Shown here piece by piece: positions 20,636-31,305 of a stretch of 64,000 nt of DNA. Below the pieces are notes generated by a model that was not told where the DNA came from, made no database searches, and saw nothing but the letters and a program-made list of their open reading frames with translations. The translations under genes were made by a program, and so were the position numbers. The stretch's first letter is position 1; each line of letters opens with the position of its first letter. The stretch is taken from positions 59,864,969 through 59,928,968 of the forward strand of contig OX377205.1 of assembly GCA_947396885.1 (NCBI GenBank), given 5' to 3'. The DNA comes from Heligmosomoides polygyrus polygyrus. Taxonomy: Eukaryota > Nematoda > Chromadorea > Rhabditida > Heligmosomidae.

Positions 20636-22230
20636 CAAACAGATCGTGAGAATCAGAATCCGAAGTGCTTAATCTGCAGACATCACAATCAACAATCTGC
20701 ATAAAGAACATCAAAATCGATATTGGTCGACCGGCGGATATAGTTTACTATCCGAAGGCAGCAGAACTCATCCGCTTTAAGTCTGACCTGTGGCACATAT
20801 TCTGGATCTCTACGCATGTTGTACGACGTTCGTGTCACGCTACCAGAATCTGGAAGCATGCTGCGTAACGTCTGTGACACATTTATTGAGCCCCAATGCA
20901 CGTGTCACGACGTTGCCACGATGTCTATGACACGTATCCCGTATCCATACACACGTGATACGACTTTTGTGCCACATTTTCTGCATCCCAACTCACGTTA
21001 GACGATACTGAGAGAAAATACTGATCTTCCCTTACGTCTCTCCTTGAATGGTTTTACTGCTCCGACTTAATGGTACTCTTTTTAATCTCAACGTTCGCAC
21101 GACGACGTCTACTGCACGTATTTTGAATCCCGGAGCTCGTCACTGATCCCCATCCATACCCTGATGCGTTGTTCGATCAAAATATCGTTAACGTCTGTGA
21201 TCCGTCGTCAAGGCTATAAGTTTACCAGCAATCTTCCATGGTTAAGCTCACAGGCTCACTACCACTATAAAAGCTAGCTGGCATACGCTGCACTGTCGAG
21301 GGCATCCCTTAGCTTTCATCCCTCCTTACTCCTGCCTACTTGAAGACCATTCTCGAGCATACTCCCGTAACGGACACGCGACATTACTGAATTATATATA
21401 GTAGGATAACATATCCAATCTACACTACCACTATATAATTGAGTTAGTTGCCCGCGCTGTAGATGATGAGGCGTATCTCACGCAGGTTAGAAATCCGCGC
21501 CTCATCAAACTCCGCGCGGACAAAATGTGCCGTTCAACATGGGATGCTGCTGCAGCAAAGGCAGCCCAGCCTGTTGCTTGGAGCGTTTGGATCCAGAAGT
21601 CGGGTCGCACGTGAGAAGAGGTGACACTGTCGTCGTAGGACGAGCGGCCACATTCAGAATTCAACATGGGATATTGCTGCAGCCTAGAAAGCGCAGCCTC
21701 CTCCTGCTCGACACAGCGGCAGTTGCACGCGTTTCTGAGCGTCCTGATTCCGAATACGTGTCGCCGATGAGCATGGGAGGACCACTAAGAGGGTGATGGA
21801 GAAGGGAAGTAGGGGGACCTCCAGGGTGGACCAGGAGAGCTTCTAGGAAGGAAAGAAACAACCTGGAAGAGGGACCAGAACGGGGAAACCAGTAAAAGGA
21901 GACCAGTAAGGGGGTCAATAGCCAGGAGTTGGGACCAGGAAGGTGAGGTGGGGGGGGGGACCAGTACAGGCGGACGAGAAATTAGATCCAGTAAGGAAGA
22001 AACGAGTGAAGGAACCTGGCGTCCGGATTCGGAAGACGAGTCAACGATATGCGGTAACGCAATTGTTGAGCATGAGAACGATTGCATAGGAGCAACCTAA
22101 GGGCAGATGTACTGCTCAACACAAACCACAAACCTGGTGTTACTGGACGGTCCAGAGAGAATGTCTATGATGAAGGTACAGAAGTGTTGAACGGCTTGAT
22201 GCCACTGAAGGTCAGTAGATCCTAGATGTT
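20636..22230 (+). repeat. composite repeat with minisatellite core, copy 1
   Basis: The left part (20636-21030) matches 61858-62200 in the same orientation (ccgaagtgcttaat, ttgtacgacgt against ttgtacgatgt, gacgatactgag). The right part (21780-22200) matches 60870-61240 in opposite orientation: tatgcggtaacgcaattgttgag, and agagaatgtctatgatgaagg against agagaatgtctatgataaagg. Between them lie degenerate units of the type gggaccagtaaagg. The reading frames here are simple consequences of the repeats. Confidence 0.65.
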
Positions 22231-22619
22231 AGCGAATTTTAAGTTTTACAAAAACTACTCTCCGTAGGTCAGTGATGTTGGAAAGTCGCTCCAAGGCGAG
22301 ACACGACGTTAGGCGTCTCGAAGCACTTGATAATAAAAATAGATGAATATCACATTCGCAGTTGCCCACAATTCAGTCAAACTGGAGAAAAACAGACGTT
22401 TCTATCACATTTGCGAGTTCAGCACCATAACTGCTTCGTCAAGCTTAACTCGCTACGTATCTCACTATTAGGCGGACAGTGAACGCTCAGGAACGTCAAC
22501 CTGTGAAACCAAGTCTACTGTGTTGAAATGATCTACGTGAAGCTAGAGCTGATCGTTTCGTGTTGAGGAGCATGCTCGACGGCAGTTCTTCGACGGTGTG
22601 GGGACATTCCGACCGAGGT

Positions 22620-22865
22620 TGTTGTGCTCTCGAAATTTTTTCGAATATTCGAATGGTCTCGAATGCCCACAAATTTCGGACATTCGAATTCGATTATGTT
22701 CGAATAAAGCGGTTTTTCTGAGTATTCCAATTCGAATACATTCGAAAAACGATATGTTCTAAATATTCAAAATTCGAGTACACTGAAAAAACGCGATTTC
22801 TTTGAATATTCGCGTGATCGAATTCGAATACTGATTCGAATATTCCATTTCGAATAGAATATCGG
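22620..22865. repeat. cluster of palindromic ttcgaa / gaatattcg motifs
   Basis: About 245 bp contain more than a dozen near-palindromic ttcgaat, gaatattcg and cattcgaa words at irregular spacing. A related cluster rich in tcgaac and tcgaat words occurs at 58340-58560. This looks like sub-terminal repeat DNA of a DNA transposon, but no clear terminal repeat is visible here. Confidence 0.6.
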
Positions 22866-24175
22866 GCTCCAAAAATGAAGGGAACAGGAAGGGTTGGTGA
22901 TATGGTGTCGTCAAACGGTTTACCCTAACGTAGCAGGAAATTTAAATTTGTCCGCGGAGCTTTTCAAGAGGTTTTAATGGATCAATCTTCCTACTACATT
23001 GCCTTCTTCTACGCCTGAAACGAAATCTGTTGGGGTCATCACATCAAACATCTTAGGGATTAAACAGGTGTATTGGAAACCGCTTACCTTTAATTAGAAT
23101 GCGAAATCTGCGAGGTGCACACGAGCATCCACCTTTTTGGATTAACCCAGACCCTTGGAACCTCACCATGAAACCCTTGGCATCTTCTAAAGAAGCTGAT
23201 TGCTTCATCGGAGAGGTGGTTGCTCTATGGTCACCATGATGGAGATCTTAGCCACCGAAAGATTCCGTCCGCTTCAACTTTCCATTCACATTACCAAAAA
23301 ACATGAAAGCCATATAAAAAGGAGATCAAATTTTCGTGTATCCCTGACGAAGTTATTAGACAATATTTTCGATCACGGTGTGTGCTAGAGTTTGCTAGGT
23401 CTAAGAGTACGTAATTGAGAGGAGTGGCCGTGTAATTGATACCAGTCACGTTGTAGAACATAAAAAGTGCGTCACTAGTTGCCCGCACTGGTTATAGAGA
23501 TCTAACGACTGTTCACCTGCCGACAACTTGGCGGCGCTTGAACTCCCTGCGAAGGAAGTGAGACCCACAGCCAGCTCGGGCACGTACGTTCCGACGAATA
23601 AAATACCGTGGTTTGCTTCCTCTGTTTTCGGTTTTCTCAATGAGCAATTCATTTCAACACCACCCGTGTCGTGGACCCAACCGAGCTCTTTGCAGCACGT
23701 TTCAAGGTTTCGGTACTTTTCAGTGGAAGCGTCTTTCTTGCGCTTTGTTCAGCGCCATGAAGCAATTGGGCTGCACAAATCGGTACCAACGTACCAGACA
23801 GCCTTCGTGTAGGGCCAGCACAGCGATCGCAGTAACCCACCACATCCGGTGCGTGCCTGTTCTGAAAAAAGGCGCTGAGTGGACGCAGGTACAATTGCTA
23901 CGGACACAACAAGTGTACTATGGAAGAAACAGCGTGCATAAAGTATTGGTAGCTGCGACCGTTTTTCGCCGAAGATCAGCACTGCTGACACAGTACCGGT
24001 CACAATGATTTCTCTCAGAAGGACAACGGACATGTAGGGCTACAACACGAATGAAGAGCGCCATATGCTGAATAGGATGCGATTAGATTGTCATTGATCA
24101 GCAATCAAGCGAACCAAAATGCCGTCACACGTCTATGTTGCCAGTTACTGAACGACAGGAAAGAATTGAACAGCT
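22866..24175. other. unassigned
   Basis: Overlapping frames of 80-131 codons exist at 23528-24033 on both strands but none carries a motif I know. I see no repeat termini. A decayed host exon here cannot be excluded. Confidence 0.4.
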
Positions 24176-24354
24176 AGGGCCAGATTCATCAACGACTTAC
24201 AGCAATTTAACGGAAAAAACACGACCGAATCCCTGATAGCGCGGCTTATCAAGCGATATGGTGAGATGTTTCGTGTTGGTAAGCCGCGCTATCAGGAATT
24301 TCTGCTTTGTTTTCTCCGTTACATTGCTGTAAGTCGTTCATGAATCGCCCCTGG
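24176..24354. mobile_element. foldback MITE (near-complete palindrome)
   Basis: Left arm from about 24176 (gattcatcaacgacttacag) and right arm ending about 24354 (ctgtaagtcgttcatgaatc) are inverted copies over about 40 bp. A second inner inverted pair, ctgatagcgcggctta and taagccgcgctatcag, faces across a short loop. The whole 179-bp unit could fold into one long hairpin. No target duplication could be fixed. Confidence 0.85.
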
Positions 24355-24741
24355 ATAGAAAGCAGGGATGACAGAAGCTGCAGGGAGATGCTGCAGCAAA
24401 ATAGGTTCAGCAAAGTAGTCGAGTAGATACCGATAGCAGGTGTTATATTGGAGAAATCTTGGACTTCATTCAGAAGCGCCGAAGTCCTAACGATGATCTC
24501 TTGCAGTATCACTGACCTTTCGACATAAGAGACGACGAACACACACACAAAGGGAAATACAAGAGCGGCCCATAACAGCCTTCGACGTCAATCCTAAACT
24601 GACAGGGAAGGATACCAGGTTGCCGTAGCACTTCCTATTACTATCATATTTTAATTGTGAGTTGATTATATTATTGTGGTAAGTTTTGCATAAGTTGTAT
24701 GACTATACGGTTTCCGCACATTTTATCTAAATACATTATTC

Positions 24742-25022
24742 ATTGGACGCGTGGAGCGCAGTCGGAGGAGGCACCGGCTGTCGCCTGCACCCGATACCAG
24801 GTTCCTGGTTAGGACTTTCCGCCAAGGCCAACCAAGCCTTCCATCCATCCGGGGTCGGTGAATTGGTGCCAGACTTGTCTGTGAGGGATAGAGCGCTGAC
24901 TTGTTCATCGGCTGGCCACAAGTCATTGTATGACCAAATACGCATTCAAATCGCCTTCACGACATCCCGTAGAAGTAGAATGCGTGGCGCATCTCAAAGG
25001 GGATTGAATAACGCCATCCTTT
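24742..25022 (+). mobile_element. tRNA-derived SINE, copy 1
   Basis: The 5' part has an A-box-like ggagcgcagtcggagg and a diverged B box (ggttaggact). The best copy (53975-54278) shows tagcacagtcgg and ggttcggattt. The body (ccaaccaagcc, gacttgtctgtgagggat, gttcatcggctggcc, tagaatgcgtggcgcat) is shared with at least five other copies in this window. Tail gaataacgcc then AT-rich. Confidence 0.85.
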
Positions 25023-25869
25023 ATCCTTTTATTTGTGTAATTCATTCACTACAATTATGAATGAATCCATTATAATTTTGAAAAACTGTTTGATGAGCAG
25101 TTGTTATCATTCAATTAATACATTTTTGTTGGAGAGATGATATATTCATTTTCAATTGCAAAATTTGCAAAATTCAATTGTTAGTACATAATCAAAAATT
25201 CGATAATATGCTGTTCTATGCTGTGCTAGCAGCTAAGTAAAACAGTTGCCCTCTTCACTGATGCGCCTCGGGATAACCAACTCTAAACATGTTCTGTATG
25301 AAGACGGGGCTGAAACAAAAAGTGTTTACTGTTGCTGTATGCAGTCAGTGTTGCTGCTGTTACTGCCGCTATTGATACTTAGTCATTGCGTTCTTTTTAG
25401 GCTATTCCAATACTATGGGAGTTTAAGGATACCCATTTACATGCTTGCTCCTAATTCTATTAGTACATATGATTCAGTTAATCCGCTACCACGTTGCCCG
25501 TCCCAGCGTGTCAATATGTGTGTGTGAATATTGTCATACTCATGACGACTCATAAAGCAGCCTGGGGCTCCTGAAACGTGAGGCGTACCAAGGCGGACGA
25601 GGCCGCCAATGGAGCAGTTAAGAATGCTCGTCTCCGACCGAAATGGAACTTATAAAAGGCCCATTGTAAAAAAGCATCCATCAGCAATCTCAGGCTGGCC
25701 CGTCGATCTCCTTTCTACAGTCCACTTCTCCTGCCTTCCCCATTCCAGCTCCAGTTCTCCCGTCTCCCTCTCTTCCCTCTACGCCCCCATGGAACAGTAG
25801 CCTTTCTACACAGTACTATCTGAAGGAGTGTGTTGGGAGGAAGTATGGGGAAGGGGGGGGGGGGCGGGG
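25023..25869. other. unassigned AT-rich DNA
   Basis: No coding domain or repeat terminus is seen. A 12-base G run at 25853-25864 closes the interval. Confidence 0.5.
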
Positions 25870-26460
25870 TTGTAGTTGTCACCAGTTGTCAACTGTTATA
25901 GTTGTCGACAGGCTTCCATGTTCAGAAGATATGTCGCCAATGTCTCGCAAAGGACGTTCAGGTTGAGAAGAGGTGTCACCGATGTCGCGCAAGGGGTGTT
26001 TGGATTCAGACGTCGTGTCACTGATATCGCGCAAAGCAGGACCGGCTTGAGAAGACGTCACCGTCGTCGTTCATTAGGTGCCTAGGTTCAGAAGAGGTGT
26101 CACCGATGTCGCGAAAGGCCTTCCAGATTCACACGACGTGTCAACCATGAAGGTGGGACCAGTAATGGGGGACTGGTGAGGTGGAGGAGGGGTCCAGTGA
26201 AGGGGGACCGGAAAAGGGTTGATGAATAAAAGGGGGACCAGTGAGGGTGGGCCCAGTAATGGGGATCGGTGAAGGATAGGATGACCAGCGAAGAGGGACC
26301 AGTAAAGGGAGGCCCAGTGAAGGTGGGAGCAGTAGTAGGGACCGACGAAGGGGGAGGGAGACCGGTGAAGGGTGAACCGGAAAAGGGCTGACAATAAAGG
26401 GCAGCCAGTGATAAGGGACCAGTTAAGGGGGTCCCTTATCACTGGCTGCCCTTTATTGGA
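25870..26460 (+). repeat. two-part minisatellite: about 42-bp units then gggaccagt-type units
   Basis: From 25915 to about 26145, five to six degenerate units of about 42 bp share the core gaagaggtgtcaccgatgtc followed by gcgcaagg. From 26145 to 26450, short degenerate units built on gggaccagtaaagg follow. The same pairing of the two unit types appears at 62190-62780 in reverse orientation. In part it also occurs at 21740-22000 and 61040-61600. Confidence 0.8.
26392..26458. repeat. perfect 29-bp inverted repeat with 9-nt loop
   Basis: Arms at 26392-26420 and 26430-26458 are exact reverse complements around the loop agttaaggg. The left arm is the last minisatellite units; the right arm copies them in inverse. 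This is either a real foldback or an inverted-copy artefact of sequencing or assembly. Confidence 0.97.
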
Positions 26461-27685
26461 GTGAAGGTGATGGACCTGCTTTGCCCTATTCCGCTATGCC
26501 ATTCTATATAGCAAAACCAGTTTTTTAATGAATGAGAGCAGGTCTAAAGAGAAGAAGAAGACGTTCGAGGTGTTCTATCCTCCGGGTTTTGGCGAAGCCC
26601 CAACCAGACGTTTGGCGGCCGGCAGGCCGTTGAACGTCTGGTACAATAAACTTCTACACTACCGTTCACGTGTCCATCTGTCTCTTCCAAGGTCGGCCGA
26701 TATGATGCAACACAGCTAGGATCACACGCATTAGATCTTATACACTGCGAACGGACCAAAACCAAAGGGCGCCCCGGACGTGTTGCCTCATGCCAGCTGC
26801 CTGTTTCTTTGTGCTTAAAGAAAGGCGTGAAATACAATGTGTTCCGCTGAATAGCTCAGCAGAATGCCATTGCAATTGGACGAACACGAAGACAGGAAAC
26901 GCACAGTTAAAGTGCACTTGAGGATCCGCCTCAAAGGCTGGAAGCTAGTAGAAGCTGTACTTACAGTAGAAGATTGGGGCTTGTAGCTAGACTTTGGGGC
27001 TGAGAGTGAGGTGAGAGTCCTAGTGCCCGCTCCCCCTCGTGAGAGCAAAAGACAAAGACAGGAAAGGCACGCCGTAGCTAGCGCTTGTGAATAGGGAATC
27101 TGACCTTATCGGTAGGTGTCCAAACAGGAGCGCTGCGTTGTTCAGCGTGACCAAGTGGCTAATTCAGCGGCGGAAAAAATGCACGAAGCTTCGCTCCGCG
27201 CAATGTGGAACAGTTGCAGTCGCCATCGTCGCCTTTAGCCGGCCCGAGACCACCCCACAGAAACTTGTACCCACTTACCATTAGTCTCGCAGCCGCACTA
27301 GACGACTCGACGCTTTCCGCGCTCTTCACTTTTTCATAAAGCAAAGAATTGGTAAGGAACAGGCTTTGCTGCCACTTCAGAAAATAATTAAAAACGAATC
27401 GCTAACTAAAAAATAAAAAATGCATAATGTTCACGTAATGCAGTCGATGACAATCCCTGAAGGAGAAGATCCCAATCGATGACTTCGAGTGGCTTCCGAT
27501 AGTCGTCAGCCTCTGCAACATCAGGAATAAAGTACCCGGCTGAGGTGTTCGTAGCACCGTTTTTAGAGTGCCGATTCCTGTTTATCCAAATGGGTGCAGT
27601 GCTTGAATTGACAATCCCAAATCCTCGCTTAGGACAAGGTGACAGCTCCAGCTTGCTACTTTCCGTATACGCGGTAACTCGGGAA
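26461..27685. other. unassigned
   Basis: Short frames only. I see no domain, tRNA gene or transposon terminus that I can support. Confidence 0.5.
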
Positions 27686-29430
27686 ATTTATTTATTTATT
27701 TATTTATTGACGTGTAACATAAACACACGTGATAATCGAACGAAAAAGGACATGTCAGAGATGAACATCAGACAAATAGTATCACTTAGAAAAATCAATA
27801 AGAGGAGGCGGAGAGAAGAAGAGAGAATTTACATTAGCCTTGATGGAGTAAAATAAGCAATTGCAACTGATTAAAACACAGATCTGGGAAGAGTAGGATC
27901 CAATAAATTTAACCAAGCATTTTGCAAATAATAAGATTTTGAAAAGCTTGAAGAGACAGTCCTAGGATATCTTCCTCTTCACCAAGTAACTTGTTAAACT
28001 CCCGAAGGTTTTTATATGTAAAGAAATTTGACCTAATCTGTTATTTTGCCACAGGGATATAAAGTCTGAGCCTACCGGTTTTTGACTTCGTCAGTGGTGC
28101 ACCAAAAAAAGCTACTGGATCAATTGATACTCTTTTTGTCAGGATCTTAAACATCATAATCAGATCTACTTTCCTACGTCTGTTCTAAAGAGTTTGAAGG
28201 CCAAGGTCTCTGGCCCACCTAATGCCATTTGGAACGGCTTTATAATCTCTCTCAAAACATCTCATATATAGCTTCCGAGTAAAGTTATTTTGGACACTTT
28301 TTAGCAGCTCTATGTCTTTCTTTTTAAATGGGTTACATACTGTTATTTCAAACTCCACTATAGGACGAACGTAGGATTTGTAAGCTTGTATAAGTAATTT
28401 GGGTTCATTCATACGCAGAATCTTAAACAACAAATAGGTCTTATAATTTGCTTTCTTCACGAGTGCACTGCAATGGTTTTTGAAATAGGTTGTGCGATAT
28501 CAAAAAGCCTAAGTCACAAACGTCATTGACAGGTTTTAGAGTAGATCCCTGTAAGTTGTATAATATCGTGTGATCTTTACCTCGGGGTGCAACTATGAGA
28601 TGTTTGGTCTTTTCCGCAGAAAGGGGTAGTTCCCAGTCCCTAGACCATTGATCCATGTAATTAATTGCTGCCTGTAGGGAGTCTGAATCTTCTTTCCTTT
28701 TAATATCCTTATAAATTTTTATACCGTCAACATAAACCTTGCAAGAGACACCAAATCGTGAAATTTCCAAAGGGGGTTGTAAGTATAAATAACAAACAGC
28801 AATGGAGACAGAACTCCACCTTGTGGAACTCCACTGTAAATTGAAAAGATCGACGAGAATTTGCCTTTTACCCTAACTTCGAACGTTCTGCCCGATAGAA
28901 ATTCTTTCACCCATCTGCCAGCCATTGGATGTATTCCTATCATATTCATCTTCAAAAGTAGTTTAGGTATAGGAGCCTTATCGAATGCTTTCATAAAGTC
29001 AAAATAAACTACATCAGTTCGTACTTTATCTTCAAGGGCAGTGGTCCAGTCATTTAAAGCTGTGAGCATCGCAGTTTCAACAGACCTACCCTCTAAAAAG
29101 CCGAACCGATTCTCAGATATAATGCGTTGCTCCTTAAGGTGTTCTGTTATATTCATTTTGACAATTTTTTCAAAAATTCTAGCTAAAACCGATGTAATGC
29201 TGATGTAGTTTTTGGGTCAGAAGCGGGAGATTTCTTCAGAACAGGAGTTATAAGTGCATTCTTCCAGCGGGCAGGCACTTCGGCATGCATAAAGCTTAAA
29301 TTAAAAATATGTTCCAGTGGCGCCACTATGCATTCACTTATGTTTCTAGGGAAAATCAAAGGTATGAAGTCAGGAGAAGTCGATGAGGACTTAGGCCACT
29401 TGTTCAGTGTGTCTGCTATGTCATTCCTGT
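27686..29430 (-). mobile_element. 5'-truncated CR1/jockey-like non-LTR retrotransposon
   Basis: The minus-strand RT remnant occupies 28185-29430. A (TTTA)n run at 27686-27708 (TAAA on the element strand) is the probable 3' tail. The body stops abruptly near 29430 within the RT palm/finger region, typical of incomplete reverse transcription. No target duplication was identified. Confidence 0.72.
28185..29430 (-). pseudogene. CR1/jockey-like reverse transcriptase remnant
   Basis: Four frames on the minus strand cover one RT in order. These hold WKNALITPVLKK (29183-29430) and then FGFLEGRSVETAML, YFDFMKAFDKAP (motif A) and YSGVPQGGVLSPLLF (motif B; 28719-29156). KVYVDGIKIYKD and the thumb follow (28441-28770), then a C-terminal YVRPIVEFEITVCNPFKKKD (28185-28460). 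The catalytic motif C reads YVDG instead of the usual F/YADD, losing the second Asp. Frameshifts separate the pieces near 29170, 28760 and 28450. The endonuclease is absent. Confidence 0.88.
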
Positions 29431-30214
29431 GAAACCAATAAAAGCCAAACAAAACCAAACCTATATCACTCCTGGAAATGCTGCCACCGCTTCGCTTCCC
29501 ATAAAATTCCTAATCGTTTGGCTGCAGCAAAGTTATTTAGTACATCTTGGAAAGGAGGAAAGCGAAAATGTGCGGTCGATTTCTGATTCTTCCACGACGT
29601 GGTGTGCATGTGTTTGAATATCGTAGGTGTAGGTATATATAAGCACAATCCCTGCTTTGAAAGAACGACGGTTTGTCGTAGCTTGTCTCAAATTTATTTC
29701 TGTGGATTCTAATTGAAATCATGTCACTTTGCGTTGAAATCATTCCACTACGTTCTTCACGTCGCATCCGAAAATTTTTGGAAATTCTAAGCACAACAAT
29801 TGGCGACCCAGTTATAAATAGAAGATCCACGAGGGTCGCTAAACGATTTACCTTTCTCTCCAAAAGGGCCATTACCGTCCTCCTTGGTGATTCAGCAAAA
29901 TCAGGAATCCTTTATTTTTCTGAACAGATCCAAATTGAGCATGAGGCCGATTTTCGCAATATTAAACACCCAGTTTGGATAATTTTGATTTCGTTGTATG
30001 CTTACTCCAAATACTAGAAATCACCTCTTTTGGACCGTCATCAATTGTTCAGCAGCCCCTCCCATGTAAACAGCTACCTATGTAGGGTTAGCTCAAGAAA
30101 GCTCCTGTTCAACTTGACAGAATAGTTTTATGAACTAAAGAACTGAACTGTTCATTTACCCTGAACCCTCAGCTTTTCGTCCATTATAAAGGATTTTTCA
30201 TGTGAAATAGGTTC
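29431..30214. other. unassigned
   Basis: A 111-codon minus-strand and a 98-codon plus-strand frame overlap at 29537-30017 without recognisable motifs. No terminal repeats seen. Confidence 0.45.
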
Positions 30215-30488
30215 TAACAAGGGAAGGATACTAGGTGACCATGGGGCTTTGAGGTGGTATGCATATCACTGGACGCGGCTTCGAACGCTGATTCCAAGCA
30301 GGTGCTCCGCTTCTGCTGCGCGCATCTGTGAACGGAGTTATGGACCATGGCTACGAGCCCAAGTAGCCTGGAAACTTCGCTGCCCTCCGAGTAGTGGCGG
30401 CGCAGGTGCTAGAGGAGTGGCGTGGTGAGACGGACTGCTTTATGGTTCGAATCCCTGTGATGCAGGATTCTTGCACTTCCTAAGAAAG
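30215..30488 (+). repeat. tRNA-like repeat, left arm of an inverted pair
   Basis: Shares about 270 bp with the reverse complement of 30973-31254, from aaggatactaggtgaccatgg through gcatatcactgga, tcgaacgctgattccaa and gtgaacggagtt to the tRNA-like end. That end holds gtggcgtggtgag and a perfect B box ggttcgaatccc at about 30450. The tRNA-like part is at the 3' end of the unit, unusual for a SINE. Confidence 0.85.
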
Positions 30489-30972
30489 AACTGCCACATC
30501 AACCAAAGCTCTCTATGTTAAATCGCAACAGAAAACCACCCATACTTACATGTGGGTGATCAGTGCCTTAAACAGTGCCCCTCCCCGGGCAGCATTTTTT
30601 TTCGAGACACGGGATCGGTAGGGTCATTACTGCCAACTAATCTTTCAAACTAGATAAGTCGGCAATATTGTGTGCTGGCGTGTCTTTTGGAGGAGTTTGG
30701 TCCGATACTTCTCGCGTTCCTACAAGGCAAGAGAAGAATATGGCCGGAAGTTTCGCATCCACCTTGTGAGATGAGCAGTGAGGGGCATCGTGGTAGATGA
30801 TGAAGAAGGTATCAGTGTGTTTTGTTGTTTGTTTCGCCATGTCTTTAGCAACATTTCATAATAAATTGGATCTCCGTGCCAGTCTGAAGTTATCAGTATG
30901 AAGACTAGTCATTTCTAATTAGGTTTTCCGCTGAGATTTGACATAGAGTGCTCTGGTTGAACGTGGCAGATC
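30489..30972. other. spacer between the inverted tRNA-like arms
   Basis: About 485 bp with no coding domain or repeat that I recognise. Confidence 0.5.
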
Positions 30973-31254
30973 CTTTTTAGAAAGTGCAAAAGCCCTGCAT
31001 CACAGGCGATTCGAACCATGAACTATACGGTTTCACCACGCCGCTTCTCTACCATCTGCGCCGGCACTGCTCGGGCGGCGGGGCAGTTTCCATTCTACTT
31101 GAGCTCGTAGCCACACTGAAAATGGTCCACAACTCCGTTCACAGATGCGTGAAGCAGAAAAGGAACACACATTTGGAATCAGCGTTCGAAGCCGCATCCA
31201 GTGATATGCATCGCATCTCAAAGTCCCATGGTCACCTAGTATCCTTTCCTTGTA
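30973..31254 (-). repeat. tRNA-like repeat, right arm of an inverted pair
   Basis: Inverse copy of 30215-30488. On the minus strand it reads atggtagagaagcggcgtgg (A-box-like) then ggttcgaatcgcc (B-box-like). The pair could form a stem of about 270 bp. It sits about 50 bp from the insertion site of RTE copy 2. Confidence 0.85.
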
Positions 31255-31305
31255 AGTCTGTACTACAGGGTGGAGGAGGTCAAGGTTTTGTCACTGGATA
31301 GTACT

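Noticed and set aside
21661..22087. Minus-strand frames rich in Leu, Pro and Trp (also 26074-26442, 60949-61302 and 62004-62537)
   Set aside because: These are translations of the degenerate gggaccagt minisatellite and recur with every copy of it.
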